Under the pieces are notes generated by a model. It was not told the DNA's origin and made no database searches. It saw only the letters and a program-made list of their open reading frames with translations. A stretch of DNA of 64,000 nucleotides from Alteribacillus iranensis (GTDB lineage: Bacteria > Bacillota > Bacilli > Bacillales > Marinococcaceae). The position numbers and the translations under genes are program-made. Shown piece by piece: positions 25,295 to 33,205 of the stretch (the stretch's first letter is position 1; every line of letters begins with the position of its first letter). The stretch lies in NCBI RefSeq assembly GCF_900113025.1, contig NZ_FONT01000003.1, positions 124,001-188,000 on the forward strand, read 5' to 3'.

Positions 25295-26503
25295 ATGGCG
25301 TATTATCAATACAAAGGATTAAATCCTAAAGGCAGGCTCGTCTCTGGCAAAACGAAAGGAAGCTCCGAGCTTGAAGCGAAAGAACGTCTGCAAGGGAAAG
25401 GAATAGCAGTCAAAGAAATACGACCTTTGGAAGGCTGGCTGTATCGTGACGTATCGATTGGAAAGTCAGTTCGAACGCAGGATCTTGTCCTGTTCTTAAG
25501 ACAGCTTTCCACGTTGCTAAATGCGGGGGTCACTCTTGTTGAATCGGTAAGCACGCTTGCTGACCAAACGGGTAAGAAAAAGCTTCGGGCTATCTTACAG
25601 GACCTCGTATCAGAATTGAGGGCGGGAAACGCTTTTTCATCTGCTTTAGAGAAGCATCCCAACGTATTTTCATCTCTTTTCATTAATATGGTGAAAGCAG
25701 GAGAAGCGGGAGGCAGTTTAGATACGATCCTGGAAAGATTGGCGACCTATTATGAAAAGCAGTATGCAACACGAAGGAAAATTATATCAGCCCTAAGCTA
25801 CCCGGCCGTCATTGGTGCGGTAGCGATCATTGTTGTCATCTTTCTGTTAACATTTATTGTTCCTACATTTGCGGACATGTTTGCTTCGTTTGACTCTGAA
25901 CTCCCTGCGATCACTGTGTTCGTTCTCGAAGCAGGAGAACTGGCAAAAGTGTGGTGGTGGCTTCCAATTGTCATCGCAGCGGGAGGGTATGTCGGCTTGC
26001 GATGGATACGACAGGAATATCATGAGGTTCGGTATTATACAGATTATCTATTATTACAAACTCCCGTTATCGGGAAACTGTTGCAAAAAGCTGCCATTGC
26101 ACGAATGGCCCGTACGCTGGGGTCTTTGTTTTCCAACTCTGTACCTATTATCCAGTCGGTTTCCATCGTAGAGAAGATTGTCGGCAATGAAGTGCTCGCT
26201 CGGACGCTTCGTCAATCACGCAGCTCCCTGGAACAAGGACATTCAATTACCGTACCGATGAAAGAAGATAAACTGGTCCCGCCCATGGTGACGCAGATGA
26301 TAGAAGTCGGGGAGAAGACAGGTGCGCTCGATACGATGTTAAACAAAACAGCGGATTATTACGAAGCAGAAGTCGATGCAAGCGCCGACCAAATTCGTTC
26401 TTTGATCGAGCCCCTCATGATTTTATTTCTAGCGGTGGCTGTCGGGACTATTGTTGCGTCCATTGCAGTACCAATGTTTGAAGTTTTTGAAAACGTCCAA
26501 TAA
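25295..26503 (+). CDS. pilC: pilus inner-membrane platform protein PilC
   Basis: A 402-residue GspF/PilC protein with two repeated T2SSF cytoplasmic domains (about 65-190 and 270-390) and three membrane helices (about 165-190, 220-235 and 370-395). It is the platform on which PilB and PilT act. The length is typical. ATG 25295 starts immediately after the pilT stop with GGAGGAAG inside the pilT end, so translation is coupled. It closes the assembly operon. The next gene, the major pilin, has its own promoter. Confidence 0.95.
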   Translation: MAYYQYKGLNPKGRLVSGKTKGSSELEAKERLQGKGIAVKEIRPLEGWLYRDVSIGKSVRTQDLVLFLRQLSTLLNAGVTLVESVSTLADQTGKKKLRAILQDLVSELRAGNAFSSALEKHPNVFSSLFINMVKAGEAGGSLDTILERLATYYEKQYATRRKIISALSYPAVIGAVAIIVVIFLLTFIVPTFADMFASFDSELPAITVFVLEAGELAKVWWWLPIVIAAGGYVGLRWIRQEYHEVRYYTDYLLLQTPVIGKLLQKAAIARMARTLGSLFSNSVPIIQSVSIVEKIVGNEVLARTLRQSRSSLEQGHSITVPMKEDKLVPPMVTQMIEVGEKTGALDTMLNKTADYYEAEVDASADQIRSLIEPLMILFLAVAVGTIVASIAVPMFEVFENVQ

Positions 26504-26530
26504 AAATACACAATTAAATGATAAAAGACC

Positions 26531-26559
26531 TTGGAATAAAGTCCCTCTCATATTATAAT
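26531..26559 (+). promoter_or_regulatory. promoter of the major pilin transcript
   Basis: TTGGAA (26531-26536) and a perfect TATAAT (26554-26559) with 17-bp spacing predict a start near 26566, just before the riboswitch aptamer. Confidence 0.8.
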
Positions 26560-26570
26560 ATAAGCATAAA

Positions 26571-26694
26571 AGATGGTAACACATGTAAAGATTGGAAGTG
26601 AGGAACGATTACCTGTATGTGGGCACTTAGGTAATCGGGAGCTGCTAGTGCAACCGGCCATTCATCTGGGACCTACAGACAAAAGTCGGTTTTT
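26571..26694 (+). ncRNA. class-II cyclic-di-GMP riboswitch upstream of pilA
   Basis: The aptamer keeps the class-II core: GGGCACTT (26621-26628) and TAGTGCAACCGGCC (26646-26659), with GCACT pairing AGTGC. The pseudoknot is a perfect 8-bp helix, GATTACCT (26607-26614) with AGGTAATC (26629-26636). P1 pairs AGATGG (26571-26576) with CCATTCATCT (26658-26667). A competing stem AACCGGC (26652-26658) with GTCGGTT (26685-26691), followed by T's, resembles a terminator that breaks the aptamer, so c-di-GMP should turn pilin expression on. The direction of control is inference. Confidence 0.88.
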
Positions 26695-26755
26695 CGACAG
26701 AATCACTCTGGAGAAGACCAATAATCTATGAAAATACCGGAGGGGGACACTCAGA

Positions 26756-27235
26756 ATGAAAAAATTACTGAGCTTTGTCAAAAATCAACGCGGTCTAACA
26801 CTTGTCGAGTTGCTAGCAGTGGTCGTCATTTTAGGAATTATCGCCGCCATTGCCGTACCAAGCATTGGGGGAATTATAAATAACAGTAAAAAGGATGCAC
26901 ATATTGCTAACGCAGAACAAATGGTTAATGCAGTCCGAATGGCACAAGTGTCTGATTTAAAAGACTCCACAAAAACAGATTATACATTAGATGAGTTAAT
27001 TACTGAAGGTTATATTGAAAATATCAGTAGCCCAGGGAATGACAATGAATATGGGTTAAATAACTCTATTGTAACTGTTGATAGAACAACTCCCAGTAAT
27101 CTAAAATACACAATAACCCTAATTGCTCAAGGGGGACACCGCTATATTGATGGAGAAACAATTGAGGCATTAAGGGGCAATGAAGATGGATCTGGTGGGA
27201 ATCGTGAAAGGGATCTTGTAGATCTTGGTGGATAA
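26756..27235 (+). CDS. pilA: major type IV pilin
   Basis: A 159-residue prepilin: leader K-K-L-L-S-F-V-K-N-Q-R-G cut after G13, then L-T-L-V-E (Glu at mature position 5) and the classical hydrophobic helix to about residue 40. The soluble C-terminal domain is Asn, Thr and Glu rich, without cysteines. ATG 26756 has GGAGGGGG upstream. It has its own promoter, a c-di-GMP-II riboswitch leader and its own terminator, so it can be transcribed alone and strongly, as expected for a major pilin. The prepilin peptidase gene follows. Confidence 0.93.
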   Translation: MKKLLSFVKNQRGLTLVELLAVVVILGIIAAIAVPSIGGIINNSKKDAHIANAEQMVNAVRMAQVSDLKDSTKTDYTLDELITEGYIENISSPGNDNEYGLNNSIVTVDRTTPSNLKYTITLIAQGGHRYIDGETIEALRGNEDGSGGNRERDLVDLGG

Positions 27236-27240
27236 CATAG

Positions 27241-27275
27241 ATAGGCCTGTTGCTAAATGCAGCAGGCTATTTTTT
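27241..27275 (+). terminator. terminator after the major pilin gene
   Basis: A 9-bp stem GCCTGTTGC/GCAGCAGGC with a 5-nt loop, flanked by ATAG/CTAT, is followed by T6. Confidence 0.88.
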
Positions 27276-27397
27276 CATGTTAAATAACTCTTTTTATGAA
27301 TGAGAATGCAAGTGTAACATATATAGGCAGTTTGTCCTGTATATGATAGAATAAAAGCAACAAAATTTGACAATATCCGGAGAAGAAAGGAATAGGA

Positions 27398-28153
27398 ATG
27401 GAGATCATTGGGGCGGTTTACTTTTTTATCATCGGGTTAGTATTTGGATCATTTTTCAATGTCGTAGGAATGAGGGTGCCGCAACAAGAATCGATTGTAG
27501 CTCCGCGTTCTCATTGTACTGCTTGCGGAAGGACATTGAGCGCGCTTGATTTGGTGCCGGTCTTTTCTTACCTATTTTTAAAAGGAAAATGCCGAACATG
27601 TGGAGCGGCTGTGTCTCCGCTGTATCCTGTCATTGAATTAATCACGGGTCTTTTATATGCATTAGCCTGGGTGTCGTTTGGCTGGAGTTGGGAATTCCCG
27701 GTCGCAATCCTACTCATCTCTCTTCTTGTGATCATTACCGTTAGTGACATTACGGCAATGCTTATACCCGATGTGATTCTGCTGTTCTTCGTAATTCCTT
27801 TCCTTCTATTACGGTTTACCGTGGTTCCTCTTGATCCGTGGTGGGATGTATTGGCAGGAGCGGCGCTCGGATTCTTTTTGCTTCTTCTCATTGCGATTGT
27901 GAGCAAAGGCGGAATGGGAGGCGGCGATATTAAATTGTTCGCCGTGCTCGGTGTCGTGTTCGGCTGGAAGGAAGTCTTGCTTGTTTTCTTTCTTTCTGTG
28001 TTTCTAGGCGCGATGATAGGTGTAGCGGGTATGCTTTTAGGGAAAGTGAAAAGAGGGGTACCGATGGCATTCGGTCCCTTCATTGCTGCGGCTGCCATCC
28101 TGACTCTATTCTTTGGCAGTGATATTATCGATTGGTACACAGGTTTTTATTAA
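27398..28153 (+). CDS. comC: prepilin peptidase / N-methyltransferase
   Basis: A 251-residue membrane aspartyl protease that cleaves and N-methylates prepilins. The N-terminal zinc-binding domain has C-T-A-C and C-R-T-C pairs. The catalytic aspartates lie in V-S-D-I-T and G-G-G-D-I-K. Seven to eight membrane helices fill the rest. In B. subtilis the orthologue comC follows folC, so this is its syntenic place, now inside a full pilus locus. It probably also processes competence pseudopilins. ATG 27398 follows GAAAGGAATAGG. Confidence 0.94.
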   Translation: MEIIGAVYFFIIGLVFGSFFNVVGMRVPQQESIVAPRSHCTACGRTLSALDLVPVFSYLFLKGKCRTCGAAVSPLYPVIELITGLLYALAWVSFGWSWEFPVAILLISLLVIITVSDITAMLIPDVILLFFVIPFLLLRFTVVPLDPWWDVLAGAALGFFLLLLIAIVSKGGMGGGDIKLFAVLGVVFGWKEVLLVFFLSVFLGAMIGVAGMLLGKVKRGVPMAFGPFIAAAAILTLFFGSDIIDWYTGFY

Positions 28154-28201
28154 ACGGGCAAATGAGCATGTAGTTCAGTAAACATGTCAAAGGGAGAGTT
28201 T

Positions 28202-29155
28202 GTGAGACAGATGCTGCGGAGAAAAAGAGAAAAAAGAAATACAATTATCATAAGAGACCATGTCATTCGTTTTCTTCGTTCTTCCCGTCCCAATCGAGAA
28301 GGTATCGATATTTTCGACGAACGCTACGTCCCGAGCGGGGTGCTCCGCGATGGACAGATCGAGGATCGGGACACACTGGGTCAAATACTCATTGAATGTG
28401 TGGAGCGTTGGGGACTGCGGAGACAGCCTATTCAGTTATGTGTTCCAGATGCCTACGTATTTATTCGTAAACTATCTCTTCCGGAAGAGATGACACCGCG
28501 TGAGATTCAGGGTCATTTGTTTATGGAATTAGGGGAAAGTATCCCCATTCCTTTTTCAGATCCTGTCTTTGATTATACGTATATGGAAGAAGAGCATGCT
28601 GTTATAGTGTTTGCTGCTCCTCGTGAATATGCGGAGACGTATGCCGCCATGCTGGAAGAAGCTGGAGGACGCCCAAACAGCGCAGATATCTCCGCGTTAT
28701 GTACATACCGCGCACTTGCGGAAAACAGACAGGTGGAAAGTGAAGAACATACGATGCTTTTACAAGTGAACGTAACTGGAATGGTAGCGAGTATTTTTCA
28801 TGAAGACCAACCGTTGTTTTTCAGATATAGTCCAATGGAACAACAAGAAGAGCTTTGGAAAATCCAACAGAACTCTCTCGTGTGGATGGGGGAGGAAGAA
28901 GCTTTGATCCAACTTGCTCAACAAACCGCAGAAGAGACAGAAGGAATGACTCGCTATTACAAATTTACCATGCAGCATGGCCAAGAGAAGGTGGATCGCA
29001 TTGTATTGAGTGGCGATCATCCTTACATCCATGTGTGGAAAGATTCCTTAGAACGTCGCCTTGGTATCCCTGTGACAATCATTGACGTATCCGATGATCT
29101 GCCGTTACGTTTTTATGAAAATATCGGCCTCGCGCTGAAGAAGAATATAAAATAG
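28202..29155 (+). CDS. pilM: pilus assembly protein PilM
   Basis: A 317-residue actin-like ATPase-fold protein. It forms the cytoplasmic ring that links the motor to PilN and PilO. The beginning I-I-I-R-D-H-V-I-R-F and L-S-L-P-E-E-M-T-P-R-E-I are typical of Firmicute PilM. The start is uncertain: GTG 28202 (GGGAG 5 nt upstream) is preferred, ATG 28211 would give the usual PilM N-terminus, and ATG 28184 has no ribosome binding site. pilN and pilO follow closely. Confidence 0.85.
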   Translation: MRQMLRRKREKRNTIIIRDHVIRFLRSSRPNREGIDIFDERYVPSGVLRDGQIEDRDTLGQILIECVERWGLRRQPIQLCVPDAYVFIRKLSLPEEMTPREIQGHLFMELGESIPIPFSDPVFDYTYMEEEHAVIVFAAPREYAETYAAMLEEAGGRPNSADISALCTYRALAENRQVESEEHTMLLQVNVTGMVASIFHEDQPLFFRYSPMEQQEELWKIQQNSLVWMGEEEALIQLAQQTAEETEGMTRYYKFTMQHGQEKVDRIVLSGDHPYIHVWKDSLERRLGIPVTIIDVSDDLPLRFYENIGLALKKNIK

Positions 29156-29175
29156 AAAAACGGGAGGAGACGCGT

Positions 29176-29754
29176 ATTCTGCCGGATATAAATCTTTTGC
29201 CTGAGAAAGAAAAACGAAACGGTACGTGGCTGATGACGGCGTTTGCACTCCTTCTCCTTTTTCTTCTTGGCTTTCTTATTATAACGATGTTAGAAGCTCG
29301 TGAACAGGAGCGGGTAACGATGCTTCGTGAAGAGCAAAATGCCATTCTCCAATTGTTGAATGAATCTGATGAGGGTGCTGAAGAAGGATTGGAGGCATAT
29401 GAAGCGGCGGCTGCCACTCTAGAGAAAAGCGCGCAGCCGGTGTCGGATCTTCTACACCTTGTGACCAACCATATGCCGGAAGGGTCGGCCATCGCCGGAT
29501 TTGACTATGCATCCCCCTCACAATTGGAAGTAACTGTGCGTTTATTTGAAATGAGAGAAGCAGCTTCCTTACAAGACTACTTATTGCAGGAACCTCTCTT
29601 TGAGCAAGTGACAATGACAACCCTCAACTATCAGGAAATCCTAAGTGAAGAAGAATTACATACGGAGATGGAGCCTGTGTATCGGTATGAAGCCGTGTAC
29701 GAGTTAAGAATAGATGAAGAGTATGACGGCATGGAGGATCGTGATGCGGATTGA
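29176..29754 (+). CDS. pilN: pilus assembly protein PilN, apparent non-ATG start
   Basis: A protein of about 192 residues with one N-terminal membrane helix (about 18-40) and a PilN-type periplasmic-like domain. The conserved PilN opening L-P-D-I-N-L-L-P-E-K is encoded from CTG 29179 and lies upstream of the first ordinary candidate, TTG 29197. GGGAGGAG ends 6 nt before ATT 29176 and 9 nt before CTG 29179, so translation most likely begins at one of these rare codons. TTG 29197 is 27 nt away from that site. PilN binds PilM and PilO. Confidence 0.8.
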   Translation: MLPDINLLPEKEKRNGTWLMTAFALLLLFLLGFLIITMLEAREQERVTMLREEQNAILQLLNESDEGAEEGLEAYEAAAATLEKSAQPVSDLLHLVTNHMPEGSAIAGFDYASPSQLEVTVRLFEMREAASLQDYLLQEPLFEQVTMTTLNYQEILSEEELHTEMEPVYRYEAVYELRIDEEYDGMEDRDAD

Positions 29755-30406
29755 AATTGAAAGACGACATTGGATAGTCTTTGGCGTTGGGATCATTCTC
29801 TTACTGGCTATTTTTCTATTCATGTATATAACAGAAGTCCGTCCGGTAACACAAGAGCAAGAGAGATTGCAAACTAGCATTGAGAGTTTGGAGGAACAAC
29901 TAGCGGCTAGGGAAAGAGAGGAAAGCGTGTCTGCCGGAGATCGAATATCAGATCGCTATTCCTTATTTCAGCGGCTCCCATCCGAGCCTAGACAGGATGA
30001 ATTTTTACTTCAGGTGGACCGTGCGGAGGAAATGTCAGGAAGTCAAGTGCTGTCTGCTGTTCATTTAGCCGATGGACCGGAAACAGGAGTCCAGACTGCA
30101 GAAGAAACAGAGCCGGATGTAACGGTAGAGGGTGAAGAAACTGCAGAAGAAAATCCGGAAACTACGATGACTGCTGTTCCCGAAGAAGTAGAAAGTATGA
30201 CATACCAATTTATCGTGGAATCTCCCTCCTATGAAAACGCGGAGCGCTTTATGGAAGTGATCGATGACACGACTCGTCTTCTGCACATTCACAGCCTCCA
30301 ATTTAGCGGTCAGGAAGAGTGGATTTGGAGGGAGGAGGAGCCGCAGCCTCTTACGTTTAATGTGGTGATCAGTGCGTATTTTTATAGCGGGGATGTTGAG
30401 GAATGA
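29744..30406 (+). CDS. pilO: pilus assembly protein PilO
   Basis: A 220-residue bitopic protein: membrane helix at about 12-33, coiled coil at about 40-65, and a C-terminal ferredoxin-like domain at about 145-220 (Y-Q-F-I-V-E-S-P-S-Y). An acidic, Thr/Glu-rich linker occupies 110-145. PilO dimerises with PilN to align the pilus machine. ATG 29744 has GGAGG 6 nt upstream and overlaps pilN by 11 bp. A strong terminator ends the operon. No PilP or PilQ follows, as expected without an outer membrane. Confidence 0.85.
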   Translation: MRIEIERRHWIVFGVGIILLLAIFLFMYITEVRPVTQEQERLQTSIESLEEQLAAREREESVSAGDRISDRYSLFQRLPSEPRQDEFLLQVDRAEEMSGSQVLSAVHLADGPETGVQTAEETEPDVTVEGEETAEENPETTMTAVPEEVESMTYQFIVESPSYENAERFMEVIDDTTRLLHIHSLQFSGQEEWIWREEEPQPLTFNVVISAYFYSGDVEE

Positions 30407-30418
30407 CAATCTTTTTAC

Positions 30419-30450
30419 GAACGAGACGACAAGAGTCTCGTTCTTTTTTA
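30419..30450 (+). terminator. terminator of the pilus operon
   Basis: GAACGAGAC/GTCTCGTTC is a perfect 9-bp stem (30419-30427 with 30435-30443) followed by T7. Confidence 0.92.
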
Positions 30451-30505
30451 TGGGGGGTGTGCTACGGTATGGCTAATCAATCCGAATAGGAAAGGAGAGC
30501 CTGCT

Positions 30506-31474
30506 GTGAAAAAAGACAAGCCCGACTTATCTATTAAAATTAATGGAAGAGAAACATCTGTCGTTCCGCGTTCTTCTGACCAAGAAAAAGAAAGGACAGG
30601 AGATGAAACACAGATAGAAGAAACTAAAATCGAAAATTGGCAGGACAAGCGATTAGCGGAGCGTGAACATGCAGCATCTCATTGGGGAGCTTACCCGCAA
30701 CCAAAAAAAGGCTCGTCTTTGTTAGAAAAGATACAAAAAAAACAGCGCCGACCTCGTTTATTGTACTATTTCTCCTTGGCTGGCGGGGCCGTATTCCTCG
30801 GTCTCTTCTTCGGAATTTTATTGCTTCATTTGTTTACGGGCGATGACACATCTACAAGGGCGGCGATCCAATTGGATGATACAGACACACCGATCATCAC
30901 GCAATATAACGATTCTTTTGTTATGCATGTTATACAGGCAGGGGCTTTCAAAGAGAAAGAGACAGGGATCAAGATGAAAAACAATCTTCAAGCAAAAGGC
31001 TATCCGGCCGTCCTCACCCATGACGGCGATTTTTATTATTTATTTTCTGGTCTCTCTTTTCATGAAAAAGGGATAGCGGAATTGAAAGACTATTATGCGA
31101 AAGAAGGACTGGATGTATACGAAAAGACAAGAAGCATTCCAGAACCGAACCGGGCAGACGATAAAGAAGAAGAACGACAGATGTTATTAAAAGGAAAGCA
31201 ATTAATCATGGATATCGAGAGTACCTTAGGCGGCTCGAGTGATACGGAGCTTCCATGGAAACAATCACTGAATGAATTTTTGGAAGCGACAGAGGGCTGG
31301 ACTGACCGAGGAGACTCGTTTGCAGATTTACGCACCTCTCTTGAACGATGGAAAGATACGAAAACAGAAGAGGCAGCATCAGCATCTATGCAGGAACGTC
31401 TCATGGAAACGGTCCTTTATTATGAAGAAGCAGTGTATCTTCACAATGAAGGAAAGAAGAAAACAGAAGCATAG
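30506..31474 (+). CDS. spoIIB: SPOR-domain protein, SpoIIB-like
   Basis: A 322-residue bitopic protein: Lys/Glu-rich cytoplasmic part (1-85), one membrane helix (about 88-110), then a SPOR domain (about 133-205; V-M-H-V-I-Q-A-G-A-F) that binds denuded septal peptidoglycan, and a helical C-terminus. Size, layout and position directly before maf match B. subtilis SpoIIB (332 residues), which promotes septal wall thinning and engulfment in sporulation. GTG 30506 follows AAAGGAGAG. Sequence similarity outside the SPOR domain is low, so the name rests partly on synteny. Confidence 0.82.
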   Translation: MKKDKPDLSIKINGRETSVVPRSSDQEKERTGDETQIEETKIENWQDKRLAEREHAASHWGAYPQPKKGSSLLEKIQKKQRRPRLLYYFSLAGGAVFLGLFFGILLLHLFTGDDTSTRAAIQLDDTDTPIITQYNDSFVMHVIQAGAFKEKETGIKMKNNLQAKGYPAVLTHDGDFYYLFSGLSFHEKGIAELKDYYAKEGLDVYEKTRSIPEPNRADDKEEERQMLLKGKQLIMDIESTLGGSSDTELPWKQSLNEFLEATEGWTDRGDSFADLRTSLERWKDTKTEEAASASMQERLMETVLYYEEAVYLHNEGKKKTEA

Positions 31475-31516
31475 AAATATAAAAATACTAACCTTTCCTG
31501 TGAGGAGACTGTCGCC

Positions 31517-31545
31517 TTGTAGGGATACCAGGGTTCTGGTAAACT
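31517..31545 (+). promoter_or_regulatory. promoter upstream of maf
   Basis: TTGTAG (31517-31522) and TAAACT (31540-31545) are 17 bp apart. A short ACCAG/CTGGT hairpin lies within the spacer. Confidence 0.5.
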
Positions 31546-31600
31546 GAAGGCACACCTTGTACAATAGAGTAAAATGTATTGGAAAGGTGGTCTCCTCTTC

Positions 31601-32173
31601 ATGCCTTCACTTCTCTTAGCTTCTCAATCCCCTAGACGAAAAGCACTTCTTACCGAAACAGGTTTCTCCTTTACGGCAACAGCGAGCGGCGCATCTGAAG
31701 TATTGAAAGACTCTGTCTCTCCATCTCAAGCTGTAGAAGAATTGGCGTATCGAAAAGCACAGGCTGTGTTTGATGCTCACCCGGATCATGTGGTGTTGGG
31801 TGCGGATACTGTGGTCGCTCTGCAAGGTCATATTTTGGGAAAGCCTGAAACAAAGGAAGAAGCGCGCCGCATGTTACGAGATTTATCTTCCCGTTCCCAC
31901 CAAGTATTCACGGGAGTTGCAATCCTATCGCGAGCGCGAAAAGTAGTTTTCCATGAGGAGACAGAAGTCCGCTTTCAAACGTTAGACGAAAAGTTATTAG
32001 AAGCTTACATTTCATCTTCTGAACCGTATGATAAAGCGGGAGGCTACGGAATACAAGCAAAAGGGCGCTTGTTTGTTCAGTCGATCCATGGGGATTATTT
32101 TAATGTAGTCGGGCTTCCGATATGTCGTACCGTCCGTGCGCTCCAATCCTTTCATATTTATCCATCTATCTAA
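31601..32173 (+). CDS. maf: Maf nucleotide pyrophosphatase
   Basis: A 190-residue Maf/Ham1-fold protein with the diagnostic S-Q-S-P-R-R motif at residues 8-13 and V-L-G-A-D-T-V-V near residue 65. Maf proteins hydrolyse dTTP, UTP or modified nucleotides to monophosphates. Overexpression blocks septation in B. subtilis. ATG 31601 is preferred over ATG 31574 because the protein then starts exactly at the conserved L-L-A-S motif and has AAAGGTGG upstream. It sits in its usual place before radC. Confidence 0.93.
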   Translation: MPSLLLASQSPRRKALLTETGFSFTATASGASEVLKDSVSPSQAVEELAYRKAQAVFDAHPDHVVLGADTVVALQGHILGKPETKEEARRMLRDLSSRSHQVFTGVAILSRARKVVFHEETEVRFQTLDEKLLEAYISSSEPYDKAGGYGIQAKGRLFVQSIHGDYFNVVGLPICRTVRALQSFHIYPSI

Positions 32174-32216
32174 CAAGCATGATATCATTCAAGCTTCCAA
32201 CAGAGGAGGACGCTCA

Positions 32217-32906
32217 TTGTCTGATTTGCCAATCATGATTAAAGATATGCCTGTCAGCGAACGCCCGCGTGAAAAAATGGCAAAAGAAGGCCCGGAACGC
32301 TTATCGAATCAGGAGCTTCTTGCTATTTTGCTGCGAACCGGCACACGGTCTGAGTCCGTATTACAACTTGCTCAGCGGGTTTTGTACCATTTTGATGGTA
32401 TTCGCTTGCTTCAAAGCGCCACACTTGAGGAGTTAAAGGGTATAAAGGGAATAGGACAGGCGAAAGCGATAGAACTTCAAGCTGCCTTGGAGCTGTGCAA
32501 GCGAATTTACACGTTTCAGGAAGAAAGCCGGTATGTTGTACGCTCTCCAGAAGATGTGGCAGATTATGTGATGGATGACATGCGGTTCCTTACACAGGAA
32601 CATTTCGTAGTATTGTGCCTAAATACGAAAAATGAAATCATCCACCGGCATACACTTTTTATCGGCAGCCTAAACTCAAGCATCGTGCATCCGCGTGAGT
32701 TGTTTAAAGAAGCTCTTCGTCGTTCGGCGGCGTCCGTCATTTGTCTCCATAACCATCCTTCCGGAGATCCGACCCCTAGTCAGGAAGATATAGACGTAAC
32801 CAAACGTTTAACAGAATGTGGGAAAATCCTCGGGGTTGACGTGTTAGATCATGTCATTATCGGTGACCGGAAGTTCCTAAGCTTAAAGGAAAAAGGCTAT
32901 ATGTAA
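32217..32906 (+). CDS. radC: RadC family protein (JAB/MPN domain)
   Basis: A 229-residue protein: helix-hairpin-helix region (about 25-95, G-I-K-G-I-G-Q-A-K) and a JAB1/MPN metal site H-N-H-P-S-G-D-P-T-P-S-Q-E-D. Despite its name the role in DNA repair is not proven. TTG 32217 is selected because GAGGAGGA lies 6 nt upstream and the resulting length matches B. subtilis YsxA (226). Upstream in-frame ATGs have no ribosome binding site and lie inside the maf end. Confidence 0.93.
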   Translation: MSDLPIMIKDMPVSERPREKMAKEGPERLSNQELLAILLRTGTRSESVLQLAQRVLYHFDGIRLLQSATLEELKGIKGIGQAKAIELQAALELCKRIYTFQEESRYVVRSPEDVADYVMDDMRFLTQEHFVVLCLNTKNEIIHRHTLFIGSLNSSIVHPRELFKEALRRSAASVICLHNHPSGDPTPSQEDIDVTKRLTECGKILGVDVLDHVIIGDRKFLSLKEKGYM

Positions 32907-33205
32907 CCCACTCTTTATTCTTCGTAAAGTCTCCTTCTTTTTCCCCTTGCCTGATTCCTGTATTTCCATTACAATACTATGGTTACGCCTATAGTGAACA
33001 AAAGATTCCAGATACATCGGAAATGTGAAAGAAATGGGAAACTCTATGTTTTTTCATGAGTTTTAAGTATAATATTATTTAGCTTGAATGATAGATACGA
33101 TGGAAAAGAAAGCGAACGAATGGATGATATAAATGGGTTCCTGGGCTTGAATGAGATCAGAGACAGGATAGAGAGTTTGTGACGCATGAAGGGAGATATA
33201 CATAC
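32907..33205 (+). promoter_or_regulatory. mreB upstream region
   Basis: About 300 bp without a gene. A consensus TATAAT at 33068-33073 has only a poor -35 partner (around 33045). It probably contains the mreBCD-minCD promoter. I see no strong hairpin here. Confidence 0.4.

Noticed and set aside
26571-26700. Class-I (GEMM-I) c-di-GMP riboswitch
   Set aside because: The class-I signatures (GGGCAAA, CGCAAAGCC, GCAGCCGGGTTGCC) are absent. The core and pseudoknot fit class II instead.
32136-32216. Longer RadC N-terminus from upstream in-frame ATGs
   Set aside because: That stretch overlaps the maf end and has no ribosome binding site. TTG 32217 has GAGGAGGA at the right distance.
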